Position numbers and translations under genes: made by a program. Below are positions 10,593 to 21,078 of a stretch of DNA of 64,000 bases, in pieces; within the stretch, counting starts at the first letter, position 1; every line of letters begins with the position of its first letter. The notes under the pieces were generated by a model, which worked only from the letters and a program-made list of their open reading frames with translations, had not been told where the DNA came from and did not search any database. Origin of the DNA: Flammulina velutipes (taxonomy: Eukaryota > Basidiomycota > Agaricomycetes > Agaricales > Physalacriaceae). Location: NCBI GenBank assembly GCA_011800155.1, contig CM022373.1:2914001-2978000 (forward strand), written 5' to 3'.

Positions 10593-11523
10593 ATGTCGAA
10601 TTGGACGACAAGTCTCGTGATGGTCATGCTGATGCTGCTCGTGCTAGTGATCTTCATGCCATTCTGTGTCGATTATCTTCTTCAAATCCGAAATCTCATC
10701 ACCTCGAAGGACGCGGCCAGGTTTATCGAGGTCTCCACAGCGAAAAAAAATACCCGTTCGAACAAAGAGGATGTTGTGTTTTTCACATCTCTCACGGCCA
10801 TACTATCGGGGGTCAGGCTTATACTTAGCCTCGATGCCATGGCCGGTGTGGTAGGCCGCCCGAAATTCGCTGAATACATCGCGGCAGTCGAAATATTTGT
10901 CCTATTTGTCGAGGTACTATTTGATTTAGCCCGTAGACCAGCTATATCCATAACACATCTTCACAGGTTATCGGCTTCTCATTTCCTAGTAAGGACTTCC
11001 GCCTGATGGTCCTTCTCAACACTTTCGTCTCCTTCCCTTGCGTGCTGCTTAGTACAACATCTTACATCTTCTTTATGTGGTATGAAAAGGTATTCTTTCG
11101 TCCTCGTACAATTGTTAATTCAAGGTGACTGATCAACCGTAGACGATCTTGGTGGATGCATGCACTGGCCCGCCTAGTTTCTGGCGGTTCTATGAGATTG
11201 ATTATGAGGCAAAATAATTATGTCTCGCATCCTGGACGGGGTCGTGGAGGCTTGCGTTCATTTTTGGGCTCATATATGTCTCCACAGCTGCCCTAAATGC
11301 GGTGTATGGATATCTCTCCGTCTTCAAAAATGAGTGTGTAGCCAGCCCACTGCCAGTGGATAAGCCAGCCAGGACTGGTTCGCAGGTTCCGGAAACCGCT
11401 CGTCGAGTTGTCGGTGTCGTCTCTGCTGATAAGAGCTCGAATGGTGTAAACGTCCCAGCCCTACCTAGGACGACGGTTGGAGAGGATGTCAAGAACTGGG
11501 AGATGGTGAATGAAGGTAATTAG
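10593..11523 (+). CDS. Multi-pass membrane protein gene, possibly disrupted
   Basis: Exons 10593-10913, 10967-11089 and a third from 11143 splice in frame. Hydrophobic segments include MVMLMLLVLVIFMPFCVDYL, FFTSLTAILSGVRLILSL, IAAVEIFVLFVEVVIGFSF and LLNTFVSFPCVLLSTTSYIF. A TAA at 11215-11217 interrupts the frame. The same frame then stays open to 11521 and encodes another membrane-like segment (LAFIFGLIYVSTAALNAVYG) and a Ser/Val-rich tail. Either a short protein of about 172 residues is made, an unrecognised intron removes the stop, or this is a recent pseudogene. I do not recognise the family. Confidence 0.5.
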
Positions 11524-12560
11524 CAAGTAAAATAAACCTGTAAATGTATTCGGTATTTCGTCGTTGTACTTTATGATCTCTGTTCTGCCATGATATGCCT
11601 CTCACATTTTGATAGTCAACCTGAAAAGCCTGACTGCGCCACGGAATAGTATTTCCACGTGGACCAACCACGTTACCAAACCAAACCAAACTCTTACTAC
11701 AACTATCCAGTTCTCCTTCTTACCGCTATCTAATAGCTAGAACGCAAAAGCTCAACAAAGTAACGATGGATTCTAGTTGAACAACTCAACGGTGAGCTTT
11801 CTTTCTTTTAACAGCGAGATATTTCTGACGTTCTCTGGTATCTCCAGCCATCAAATCTCTCAGGCGTCCCGCTGCTCAAAGACAACCGCGTAAATGCGAT
11901 ATCGAAAGAACCCATAGCTAGCTCGTCGGCTCGCGTGTATCCGCATTCATCTCATGTCTTTCATCCCGAAATGCTACCCCATATTGCTTATGTGTGCTCT
12001 GACACAACTACAAGGATGAAGAGGCGGCAATGTTGATGCATGACACACTGGCGATTACGACGACCAACGACGACCATCTACGCACACGTGGACAAGAACA
12101 CCCTCTATCAAAGCTGCAGGCACTTTTCTTGTCGGCTATCCTTGGCTTTTTGCTAATACACGACTGCCCATATTCAATGGGCTGTCGTCGTCGTCTCTCG
12201 TGACTGTGTGCGCGACAAATATGTCAAGGATTTCCGTTGGTGAGCGATATTCGAACACTGTACCGTTTGACTCATACGAAATACGTAGGCTTCCATCCGC
12301 TTCACTAGACTATGATACAGTCCAACTTGTTCGCGTTTCCCCCTTCTTTCTCTACCATCAATATCTGACGTATTTGCACATAGGTATGGGGATGCAATGA
12401 ATGCTGTTACCTCGCGCATCGTATAGCTTAGGCGTGGCCGTCTGAGAGTACTTGAGAACTATCAACTCAATATGACCAACATGTCGCATCTGTGCTAGTG
12501 AGCCTATATGTTGCACTCTTTAGCGTCCTTGCAAAACAGTTAACGTTGTTGGGTCATAAT
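11524..12560. other. Intergenic, no gene seen
   Basis: Both strands were scanned. The frames present lack recognisable motifs or joinable exons. From about 12560 the sequence becomes the promoter of kinase A and is closely matched by the reverse complement of about 50475-50330. Confidence 0.45.
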
Positions 12561-12705
12561 ATGATATAGACTGTCGCCTAACATCTGGGCACCTGATTTC
12601 CCATTGTTCGTGCATGTAACAAACAAAGACCAGGAAGCGCGTTTCGTGCGTATATGACCATCTGTCCTACACCATACGCTTTCCTATCATCCACTCCAAC
12701 CCAAG

Positions 12706-14049
12706 ATGTCTGTATTCAAGAAGGTCAAAAGTGTCATGGGCTCACCCTTCCAATCTCGTTCCGCGCGAGAACTCTCTCCTCGCGTTCCTCATACTCCTAC
12801 TCGTCGGCAGACTGCCAGGACGCCATTGTCTCCCATCGATTGCAGTCTTACATTCAACGACAGCATGCATAGCCCCGCCTCTTCGTCTTCGTCCTCCAGC
12901 TCCTCTCTCAACGACTTCACGGTCCTCAGGCGTATCGGAATGGGAACGTACGGCAAGGTTCATCTCGGTGAGTGTTTTCTGCCTTGCATTAGTACGCTTC
13001 TCATCGTCTGTTAGTCAAAAGCCGCGTCGATAACTGCTTCTACGCACTCAAGGCGATGGACAAGTTGAGGATTTCCAAAGAAAAGAAAGGAATCAAGCAC
13101 GTCAATGACGAGGCCGAACTGATGCGATGCAGCAATAGCCCATTCATCGTAACCCTCTACGCCGCGTTCCAGGATAGTGTTAACCTTTACTTCGTTATGG
13201 AGCTGGTGCAGGGAGGTGATATGCATACCCTAATGAATACCGCAAGGGAACAGGTATGTCGGTTCTCCCTCTGGCGTTGACTGTCTAACGAACCCCTCTC
13301 AGGGCCAATGTCTATCCGTTTCCGAAGCCAGATTCTACGCATCAGAGGTAGTCCTCGCACTCGGGCATCTGCACTCTCACAACATCATATTCCGCGACCT
13401 CAAACCAGAAAACATCCTCATCGCTGCGGACGGCCACATCAAGCTCGCAGATTTTGGCTATGCCACTCGCGCTGACACCACCCGTACATTCTGCGGTACG
13501 CCCGAATACATGGCGCCAGAGATATTCGAACCGGGGCCTGATGGGTACACCGCAGGTGTTGACTGGTACGCTCTCGGCGTACTCATTTTCGAGATGCTCT
13601 CTGGAAACTCTCCTTTTCCCTTGAGCGAGAATACCACGCTTGATGATATCGCGGAATGCATCCTCCAGGGTATATATGAGCTTAAGGAGTGGCCAGAGTC
13701 TATAGACCACGATGCGGAGGAGGTTATTTGTGATTTGATGGAGCCCGAAGCAGAAACTCGTTTGGGGATTCGGAGGCGTGGAGTGAGAGAGGTTATGGAG
13801 CATGAGTGGTTTGTTGGTGTGGATTGGAAAAAGACGGAGATGAGGCAGGTGGTGCCTCCTGGTCTGCCGTATGTCGTCGATTCTGGAGATACTAGCGCGT
13901 GAGTGATATTGTCCTTCAATACGTTCTCAATGGCGCTAATGATGCACGCTCTTAGTTTCAAAGTCTTTGCAGACGATGACGGAATTACGCCTGGACGTTG
14001 TGAGAATTCGGATCCTTATTTTCCTGCCTTTGAATATTCTCGTTCCTAG
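12706..14049 (+). CDS. PKA-like AGC Ser/Thr kinase A, 4 exons, 396 aa
   Basis: Exons 12706-12967, 13015-13253, 13303-13898 and 13956-14049 join in frame (1,191 nt). A Ser-rich N-terminus of about 70 residues precedes the kinase domain. Visible features are the glycine loop [13 protein letters not shown] lysine in YALKAMDK, catalytic loop [11 protein letters not shown], activation-loop [12 protein letters not shown] with the PDK1-type Thr, and [13 protein letters not shown]. The C-terminal tail ends with FPAF, matching the FxxF motif of PKA-like kinases. No regulatory-subunit or lipid-binding domain is present. The long N-terminus and the divergence from canonical PKA suggest a lineage-specific paralog. 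F-box A follows 860 bp downstream on the same strand. Kinase C (48986-50329) is a near copy with the same exon sizes. Confidence 0.92.
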
Positions 14050-14712
14050 AGATTCGGACTACGTTTGTACACATCGGACAGATTATTCGTAGCTGCTGCG
14101 TATATCAAGACGAGACCGATTTATGACCGATGCGTAGATTACGTTAAGCGAGGCCCCGAGCGTTTGATTCTGCCTAGGGGAGACTATAGATTACGTGCCA
14201 ATGATCGCACGTAGATGGCGTGGGAAATTTATTTTCTTAAGGAGTAGCGTGGGAACTGCTTTTCTTGATAGTTCTCTTTCCTCCGCTCAACTAGGCGGCT
14301 ATATCTAGAGCTATGAATACTTACCACGCTCTGTTATGCTACACTATCTCTCTGGGTCTAATATGCTCAGCTCTTTTAGCTACGGTACTAGGCTAATTTT
14401 CAAAGCTACCACGTTGAGCAGCGTTTGAATCGGTGAACTCCTCTTTTGACTCGTACAACTGGAACTCGAGTATTACGTCTGGACCCGTTGCAAATTCCTA
14501 GCATACTACCAGCTATGGATTTTGGAGGGCGATGGACGCACGGTCAAACCGGGACCTTCGGCAAGTCCATTGTACTGGACTAGGAAACCAGCGAATACGT
14601 GGGACATTGTGTGTCGACGACGTCTGCGCGGACAATTGACCATATGCCGAAGGGTCTTCTAAAGAGGATGAACAATGACGATTCAACCTCACAATGACTA
14701 TATTCAGTGGGC
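14050..14712. other. Kinase A 3' flank and distal F-box A promoter
   Basis: No gene is seen. About 14190-14240 (around GATGGCGTGGGAAATTTATT) matches the 3' flank of kinase C and also the region upstream of F-box B near 31390. About 14510-14660 closely matches the reverse complement of about 46780-46920 upstream of F-box C. The duplicated unit therefore includes several hundred bases of promoter. Confidence 0.6.
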
Positions 14713-14739
14713 GCGTGAGGAACGGGCAATAGTATATAT
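14713..14739 (+). promoter_or_regulatory. Conserved core promoter of F-box A with TATA
   Basis: GTGAGGAACGGGCAATAG is followed directly by TATATAT, about 170 bp before the ATG. Equivalent blocks stand before F-box B (31814-31840) and F-box C (46694-46718). The shared GAGGAAYGGGC plus TATA arrangement suggests a retained promoter element. Confidence 0.55.
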
Positions 14740-14854
14740 TGCAAGGTCAATCCCTTCTATCACTTCATACTTCACCTTGCCCCAACGCGTTGACCGCTCA
14801 CTCATCCCAGAGACAGAACAGCCCATTTTCCATAACCATACTTCCATAATCTAG

Positions 14855-14903
14855 GTGCGTTTACCTCCCTCTACTCTCCCTGTGTTTGTCTCACGACTCT
14901 TAG
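14855..14903 (+). other. 5'-UTR intron of F-box A
   Basis: Donor GTGCGT at 14855 and acceptor CTTAG at 14903 leave only four untranslated bases before the ATG. The same arrangement is seen before F-box genes B, C, D and E, which supports a real leader intron. Confidence 0.65.
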
Positions 14904-14907
14904 CAGA

Positions 14908-16383
14908 ATGTCAGCAATCACCCGCATTCCCAACGAAATTCTCTTCAAAATCTTCAAAGAGTACCTTCTACTGCCCAAAGATAGCTTGGACTTCCATGGC
15001 GACATGCGGTTCATCCTCCTCGGTGTGTGCAACAACTGGAGAAAGCTCGTTGTAAATGAACGACTCCTCTGGACAACCATCGACATCAACGAGCGTTGCG
15101 TTATCCCTCGCCCCCTTCGGAGCCCCCACGTCAATCCACCCGCCATCTTCTTCCGGACCCTTCTCGCATTTCAATTCGCACGCAACCTCCCAGTCAAACT
15201 CACCATCGACCTCCCCACAAACAGCAAGTACTTCGGCCCCTACCACTGCGCTTTGCTCTCCCACATCCTACAACGCGAAGCTCATCGCATTGGGACCCTG
15301 ACGCTCTCAGGTGAAAACTGGGAAATGCATATCCGCGCCCTCCAAGGTCTCAAGAACCGGCCCATGCCTGCCCTCCGGTCGTTCACCCACTCAGCCTGGT
15401 CATTCAGTGGGAAAGGGTTTGGGAAATATGCCGACAAACTCATTCCCATCCTCCAATATCCGTTCGAGGACAAGAACACCGACATGGATCTGGTGAACCA
15501 GGTGGGCCGGGCGCTTTATCCGAACCTCACGTATCTCGACATCAATGGGGCTCCATACGAGCTTAGCTTGCTCCCGACGACTGGTCTTCGGGAGTTCGGG
15601 CTTAGCAACATGCCCATTGATTCGTGTCCTTCTTGGCTCATCCGAGATATGTTATCCTACTGTGCCGACACCCTCGAGAACCTTTGGATTATCAGCTCAC
15701 TGGATGACGACAACGAGAAAGACGTAGACGACGATCGCGTCGTCCTCACCAGACTGAAGAACCTGTTCATCGAGTATGAGGACCCCAAGGAAGTCGCCAA
15801 ACTCTTCCCATTCATCCGTGCGCCGGTGTTGGAACAGCTCGACCTCTCTGACGCGCTTACGACTTACGAGGACGACATAGATGTGCCATCCACTGATGAC
15901 ATGCTTCAAGCGATGATGAACTCCCTTGCCCTCAACCGCATCCAGAGACTCATGCTCGTCGGCGTCATCTTCAAGGATGAAATTACAATGCCAGAGCGAG
16001 AAGCCTTCCTGGTCAAGGGACAGGTTTCGCCCAAAGACGTGCCAATGACACTGCGTTTCCTGGCATCGCTCACCTCATTGTCGATGGTGTCTCTCGGGCC
16101 CCTAGATGGGCAACATATCCTGCCTTTGTTCAACTATCCGAGGGCGCCGAGCTTTGGGGTGGATGGAGAGGCGCTTCATGATGAGGCGCCGAGTCGTCAT
16201 TTCGCGTATCTGCCAGCGCTGGAGTGCCTCCACTTGACGGATGGTGGGAGTATGGAGACGCGTGCACAGGTGCAACAGTTCGTCGACGATCGTGCTAGCA
16301 TCACCGTCCGTGAGAAGGATTTCAACGTCGTTATCGACGACGTCTCGGACGTTGTTCTTGACATACGCAATGCGTTGTTGTAG
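14908..16383 (+). CDS. F-box protein A, 491 aa
   Basis: The single coding exon starts MSAITRIPNEILFKIFKEYL, an F-box (residues 1-45) of the type that binds Skp1 in SCF ubiquitin ligases. It continues with a long region of irregular leucine-rich repeats, including ALYPNLTYLDINGAPYELSL and RFLASLTSLSMVSLG, which would recognise the substrate. The start is fixed by the leader intron just upstream and by matching starts in the paralogs. It is very similar to F-box C (45057-46550) and clearly related to B, D and E in this window. The substrate is unknown. Its position downstream of a PKA-like kinase is repeated in pair C. Confidence 0.9.
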   Translation: MSAITRIPNEILFKIFKEYLLLPKDSLDFHGDMRFILLGVCNNWRKLVVNERLLWTTIDINERCVIPRPLRSPHVNPPAIFFRTLLAFQFARNLPVKLTIDLPTNSKYFGPYHCALLSHILQREAHRIGTLTLSGENWEMHIRALQGLKNRPMPALRSFTHSAWSFSGKGFGKYADKLIPILQYPFEDKNTDMDLVNQVGRALYPNLTYLDINGAPYELSLLPTTGLREFGLSNMPIDSCPSWLIRDMLSYCADTLENLWIISSLDDDNEKDVDDDRVVLTRLKNLFIEYEDPKEVAKLFPFIRAPVLEQLDLSDALTTYEDDIDVPSTDDMLQAMMNSLALNRIQRLMLVGVIFKDEITMPEREAFLVKGQVSPKDVPMTLRFLASLTSLSMVSLGPLDGQHILPLFNYPRAPSFGVDGEALHDEAPSRHFAYLPALECLHLTDGGSMETRAQVQQFVDDRASITVREKDFNVVIDDVSDVVLDIRNALL

Positions 16384-16925
16384 ACCAGTACTAGGCGAGG
16401 CAAGCGCCTATATCTACTGCTGGGGATAGTGGCATTTGGATTGCCTGGCCTTGGATTATATTAATTCGTATATATTTCTGACTACTTACTAGCTACACTC
16501 ATTTCTACCCGCATTATGCATTTATGACTATGATCTTACTATATGGCTTCGTCAATTATGATAATTTGACGGTTACTGCCAAGTGGCGTACTGAAAAGTT
16601 TGTTCGATGACTCCGAGTCGTATGTCACCACTATACGTGTTTGACGTCCGGCCATCCTACATAATTGCATCTAAGTATGTTACCGTCAATGTAACCTGTA
16701 TTAATGGTGTTCGTAGCGCGACGACCTTCAGTGTGGCGATGCGCCGAGTACTGGCAAGGGTTCGTTTGCTCTCCTTCCCCCGACCTGATGAGCATTGTGG
16801 CGACTTTCCGCACAAAAGATGTCAGATCTATTGTGTACTACACCTCTATCTTAAGATCTTGAATGAAAAGCATAACTTCGGGCCGCTCGCTTCTTGTCTA
16901 CTACCGCAGTTTGAACCCCATCATC
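16384..16925. other. Duplicated F-box 3' flank
   Basis: No gene is seen. The sequence from the stop codon (GACCAGTACTAGG) through AAGTGGCGTACTGAAA near 16580-16600 is shared with the 3' flanks of F-box B and F-box C. Further similarity to B runs to about 16920 (matching about 33840-34030). A degenerate copy also follows the retrotransposon at about 30910-31170. Confidence 0.6.
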
Positions 16926-17430
16926 GTCCAGAGACATCTTGCGCTGCCGCTGAATATACAGGAGCATACTTGAATGCACTCCGTACTATGAATTCCCCCT
17001 CGGAGGGATTGAACCTCCCCATGCACGACGGCAGGGCTCCAAATAGCGAGAGGGAGAGAATGAGACGGCAGGAATGTACAACATTCTTTTCTAAGGAGGT
17101 ACCGGTAAGTGATGCGAAAGAAGCGAAACAGCAGCGTACCAGGTGAAAACATTTTGGGAGGGGATCCCACGTGCCTGGCGTAGGTTTCGTGTTCCAACGA
17201 ACGTTTTCGAGCCGGGATCTCCAGGCTAGGCATGAAGGAACTTTAATTGTCGTCCAGAGAAGGCACATTGCCGCTGAATACACTGCGCTATTGCTCTATG
17301 CATGTTCCCCCTCGGACCTCCCACGCGAGGGCCGGGCTGCAAATAGTTGGCTATCGTCTGAGGGGCGACGATAGATGTGATGGGACGAAAGAGCGACATA
17401 TCATCTGTAGAGAGTGTACCAGATGGGTGT
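16926..17430. repeat. Two direct copies of a repeat of about 200 bp with a tRNA T-arm-like core
   Basis: Copy 1 (about 16926-17150) and copy 2 (about 17251-17430) share TCGTCCAGAGA, GCCGCTGAATA, a CCCCCTCGGA block, GGGCTGCAAATAG-like sequence and GTACCAGRTG. On the minus strand, copy 1 has a perfect five-pair stem GGAGG/CCTCC around a TTCAATC loop at 17002-17018. That fits the TTCRANY T-loop consensus and the pol III B box. A third copy lies in inverted orientation at about 48450-48690. No complete tRNA cloverleaf can be folded from these, so a decayed tRNA-derived element is one possibility. Confidence 0.5.
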
Positions 17431-17739
17431 CAGAAAGTCCATTAGCGCGTGTTGGGGACATTTCGCCATGAGACGGATACGCGTCAAGATAGCCTGGGAT
17501 GAATGTGGTTAGTGCATCAGCCTGGGAGGAGTCACCAACACGCGTACCAGAAAACCATAGAGCTCGAGCTACGTCCAACTAGAGAGCCAAGGTTGCTCTG
17601 GCAGCACCACTGAGGTGGATAGAAGGATGAACAAAAGATGGGCCAACGTTGGGCGTCTATGGCAAGTAGTGCCGTTGCAGGAGCTAGTCATCCGAGCGTA
17701 GTTCACAACACCGAAATCGTTGTTTTAGCCTCGTTTGGC

Positions 17740-17990
17740 TTCCTTTTATCTTGAGCAAAGCCCCAAGCGCGACGCTCGACGCGAATTAGCCGTAGCATGG
17801 CATAAGGGAGGATATCGCCAGGAGGGCTTTCTGGTATATGAGCAGGCACTGCAGCGAAGAGGATAGCATATACACACACCTTCAAGCATTCCTTCCCTGT
17901 GTCGCAGACCATTTGCGCTTTGGACAACACGGGCTGGTGTCATTGGAGGACGCTTGTATGAATGTCGACGGTTAACGATAGTGTCGCGAC
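17740..17990 (-). pseudogene. Possible F-box N-terminal relic
   Basis: The minus-strand frames contain SSNDTSP and, in another frame, VYAILFAAVPAH followed by PPGDIL. These resemble SSNDP, MSAILHP and FPDDIL in the same order in F-box gene F (54659-56404). The frame changes and short matches make this a weak call. Confidence 0.3.
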
Positions 17991-18419
17991 CGAGTCGAGA
18001 TGTTCTCCAGAGGTCGCGAGAGATAATGAAGGGATAGAGCTCGTCGTCGTCGCCGTCGAAGAGAACATGATGGTCAAAAGCCAAAAGTGTGCGCGGCCAA
18101 ACAAACCTTGGTTCCTACCACCATCACCGCTCTTCAAGGATATGGCTTTCTATCTCTTCACTCTTTCGCGTCTGCTGGACAAGAGTGCTCTGGCTTACCG
18201 TTAGCTATAGGATTGGTTACTCGTTGCCCAACGCTGTTGAAGCGAAATTATCGCCCTCGACGATGAACTCCACTATCCAACAGACAGCGCTCACGATGTA
18301 TGTCTCGTCTTTACCTCCTGCCGATTGTCTTTGACGACAGTCGCAGAGATTGACCTAACATGCGGCCCCAAGGCCCCAAGACGAGCGATAGTATATTGCA
18401 TTCAAACATTCAAAATGCA

Positions 18420-18758
18420 TATGTTGCTTTCCACCCATCGTTCGTGCAAATTCCGCAGGCAGACAAATATACTACGCGTCCATCTACAGCTCTGAAAGAC
18501 TTCACTTCAGCGACTCGAGCTATATCGGAGCGCATGGAGGAAACTAAAGCCGTCTCTGACGCAGCCGTCCATATCATGTCCATCGTTCTCCATTCCCTTC
18601 CCGAGGACATCCTTTCTGCCATCTTCCACTGGCGCGCTTCACATGCACATCCTCCCGTGCTGAATCACGTCGTCGACTCCACCTTGCCACCATGGCCGTT
18701 ATCCCACGTCTTTCGTTATCCTCGCGTATCCTTTGATCAACGCTTCACATCCCTTTAG
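18420..18758 (+). pseudogene. F-box pseudogene, N-terminal part (gene F type)
   Basis: The open frame contains STALKDFTSATRAISERMEE, SLPEDILSAIFHW and PPWPLSHVFRY, matching collinearly the N-terminal helix, F-box and CRGWR-like segment of F-box gene F. It ends at a stop shortly after PRVSFDQ, before the LRR region. The sequence after it belongs to the other F-box subfamily, so the locus is a junction of two decayed copies. Confidence 0.75.
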
Positions 18759-18869
18759 ACTCTTTTACAATGATCGCCTGGCAAAGGCGATGGAAATCCG
18801 GGAAACCAGGATCAGCTTCGGCATGCCCTGCATACGGGAAGTCTGTGAATGCCTTTGTGTCGTCTGCGT

Positions 18870-19836
18870 ACTAGAATGCAACCCAGTATTACTGAGGCTC
18901 ATGCATCATTGCGCTCTCCGTGGACTCGAGAACGTACCCATGCATCCCTTTCACTCATTCGCACACAACGCTGGGCCAGGCGCTGAAATCTCCGTGCTAG
19001 AAGGGCCTGATGAACTGCTCCCTGGCATTCTCCGATACCCAGCGGATAACGAACTCACCAATTTGGACATGGTGAATCAGTGGAGCCGGGCACGCTACCC
19101 GAAACCTCAGATATCTCGAGATCATTGGGGCTCCGTACGACTTTTGCTTACTCCCTATGTCGGGTCTTCGGGAGATGAGCTTATACATCGTCCCGAATGA
19201 CAGGTGTCCTCCTTCGCTTGTTCTACATCTGTTGGGATACAGCGCTGATACTCTCGAGGATCTTTGGATTATCGGTTCCCTGCACCACGAGGACGATGAA
19301 GGGGACTATTGCCGCCACTTTGTCCTTTCCAAGCCGGAAAAAATTATTTATCGTATATGAGAACTCCGCCCTCAAGTCGCTCATTTCATTCCATTCATAC
19401 GCACTGCCTCTTGGGAACAACTGGAGCTCTTCGATACATCTCAGCATGAGCAACAATATACGGACGACATGCTTATCTTTCTCTGGACCAACTCCAGAGG
19501 CTCGTCCACCATAGGGACATCTTCAAGGATGAAATCGCACTCCCGGGGCCGGATCCCTTCCTGTTCAGAGGGAAGGTTTCTCCCCAATATGTCCCGGTGA
19601 CAATGCGCTTCTTGGCATCGCTTACGTCGTTGACGCTGCTCTCCCTTTGCGTGCTAGAGGATGAGGGCGTCCTGCCTTTGCTCAACTACCCGAGGGCCCC
19701 GATCTTCGATAAAGATGGCGAGGCGTCGCTCGGGAGAGCCGTCATCTCGCCCTTCTACCCTGCGAGTCCACTTGACGGCTGTCAATGCCGACAAAGCTGC
19801 ACATGTGCACCAATTTATGAGGCACGACCAAAGTAG
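18870..19836 (+). pseudogene. F-box LRR-region pseudogene (gene A/B type)
   Basis: Scattered frames match F-box A in order: ALRGLENVPMHPFHSFAHNA, LPGILRYPADNELTNLDMVN, DTLEDLWIIGSL, VTMRFLASLTSLTLLSLC and LPLLNYPRAPIFDKDGEA. At least four frame breaks separate them and the C-terminus is missing. The F-box itself is absent. This copy lies between the gene F-type relic and the retrotransposon. Confidence 0.8.
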
Positions 19837-20671
19837 TACAAGTAGCTCGTTGAACCAGCTAACATTGGTATAGATGTACTAATAACTAACTAAAATTGGT
19901 TCAGCACTCTTCCCGCCCGCCAACCAGCTTGAATCGGAGATCCCGACAGTGGCTGTGTACCGCCCCGCTATCATGATGTCATCCGACTCCTTTGCCCAAT
20001 GGTGACTGAAAGCGACGGCGCGACGTGTTTGTTTTCGAAGTTGAGTACTGACTTTGAAGGATAGATAGCCATATATATATCAATCTAAGTACTACCTGAG
20101 TCTTCTGCCCCCAGCCGGGATGAAAATGCATTAGGTGCTTCATCCGACTCGGCATAACCTGCCCACTGATGTACGGGGTTCAACGACGGACATTCATTCT
20201 CTGAGGCTGCGCTGTGGCGTCTTGTCCCAGAGGTTGATAATCTGACGACGTCACAGAGGTCCTCGCGTTTCTGCAGGATGTTGAATCTCGATGGCGGGAG
20301 GAAAAGGGAAGCAAATCTTCCGTTCCACTCATCCTAATTGGGAAACCAAACAGCGGCGGTGGCGGGAATGTGCTGATTTTAGCTGGATATGTGGTGCGAT
20401 CCGATCTTAGCTGGTTCCCTTTAGATCACTCCAATTTTAGCTAGTACTACCAATCTTAGCTACTTACAACGAACTACTTGTACTACTTTGGTATATACTC
20501 CCAATTTATGGAGGATCGTGCTGAGTTTGTTATCTGGGAGAGGATGCTGCAATGCAGCTGCATATCATCGTTGAAGGGAAGGGTTATGGCGAGGCAGATG
20601 CATCTTTGTAGTCTCTGGTTGCGGCTACTGAACATCCTGTTTTTATTGAGCGAAGGTGATGTTCTAACTAC
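19837..20671. other. Intergenic, no gene seen
   Basis: AT-rich DNA lies between the F-box relic and the retrotransposon. Repeated TTTTAGCT/TCTTAGCT words occur near 20375-20460. No supported gene was found. Confidence 0.45.
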
Positions 20672-20676
20672 AATTC

Positions 20677-20944
20677 TGTAACGAAGGCATCGCTGCGCCC
20701 CCGGGTAATCACCCCGGTTACCACTCTATTTACTATAGCTACGCATTGGTTGAAGGCTATGGTATTTACTACTTGGTATAGTTCTTAGTATATATGTACT
20801 ATTTACTTCCTGTACTCAGTAGGACCCACCGAAATCACCACCACCTAAACCAGTCACTTCGGTCCCCCTTCTCGCTGGTCGAGAAGCTCATCAACAAACC
20901 TATATTCGCGTGTGACGTTACGGTAAAACTACCCTAACCTCACA
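20677..20944 (+). repeat. 5' LTR, 268 bp
   Basis: It starts TGTAACGAAGG and ends AACCTCACA. It contains short inverted pieces such as GGGTAATCACCCCGGTTACC and a TATATGTACTA stretch that could serve as a TATA region. It matches the 3' LTR throughout by eye. Confidence 0.95.
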
Positions 20945-21078
20945 TATTTTTGACTAGGGACTACTACCTACTTTCGAACCTTTATCGACGGTTCCTCCAG
21001 GTCTGATCAACCCGGACTACCTCGACACTCTCAGCTTGACTTTATTTTCTCTATCTACGCTTATCTCCTTTATCTCCG

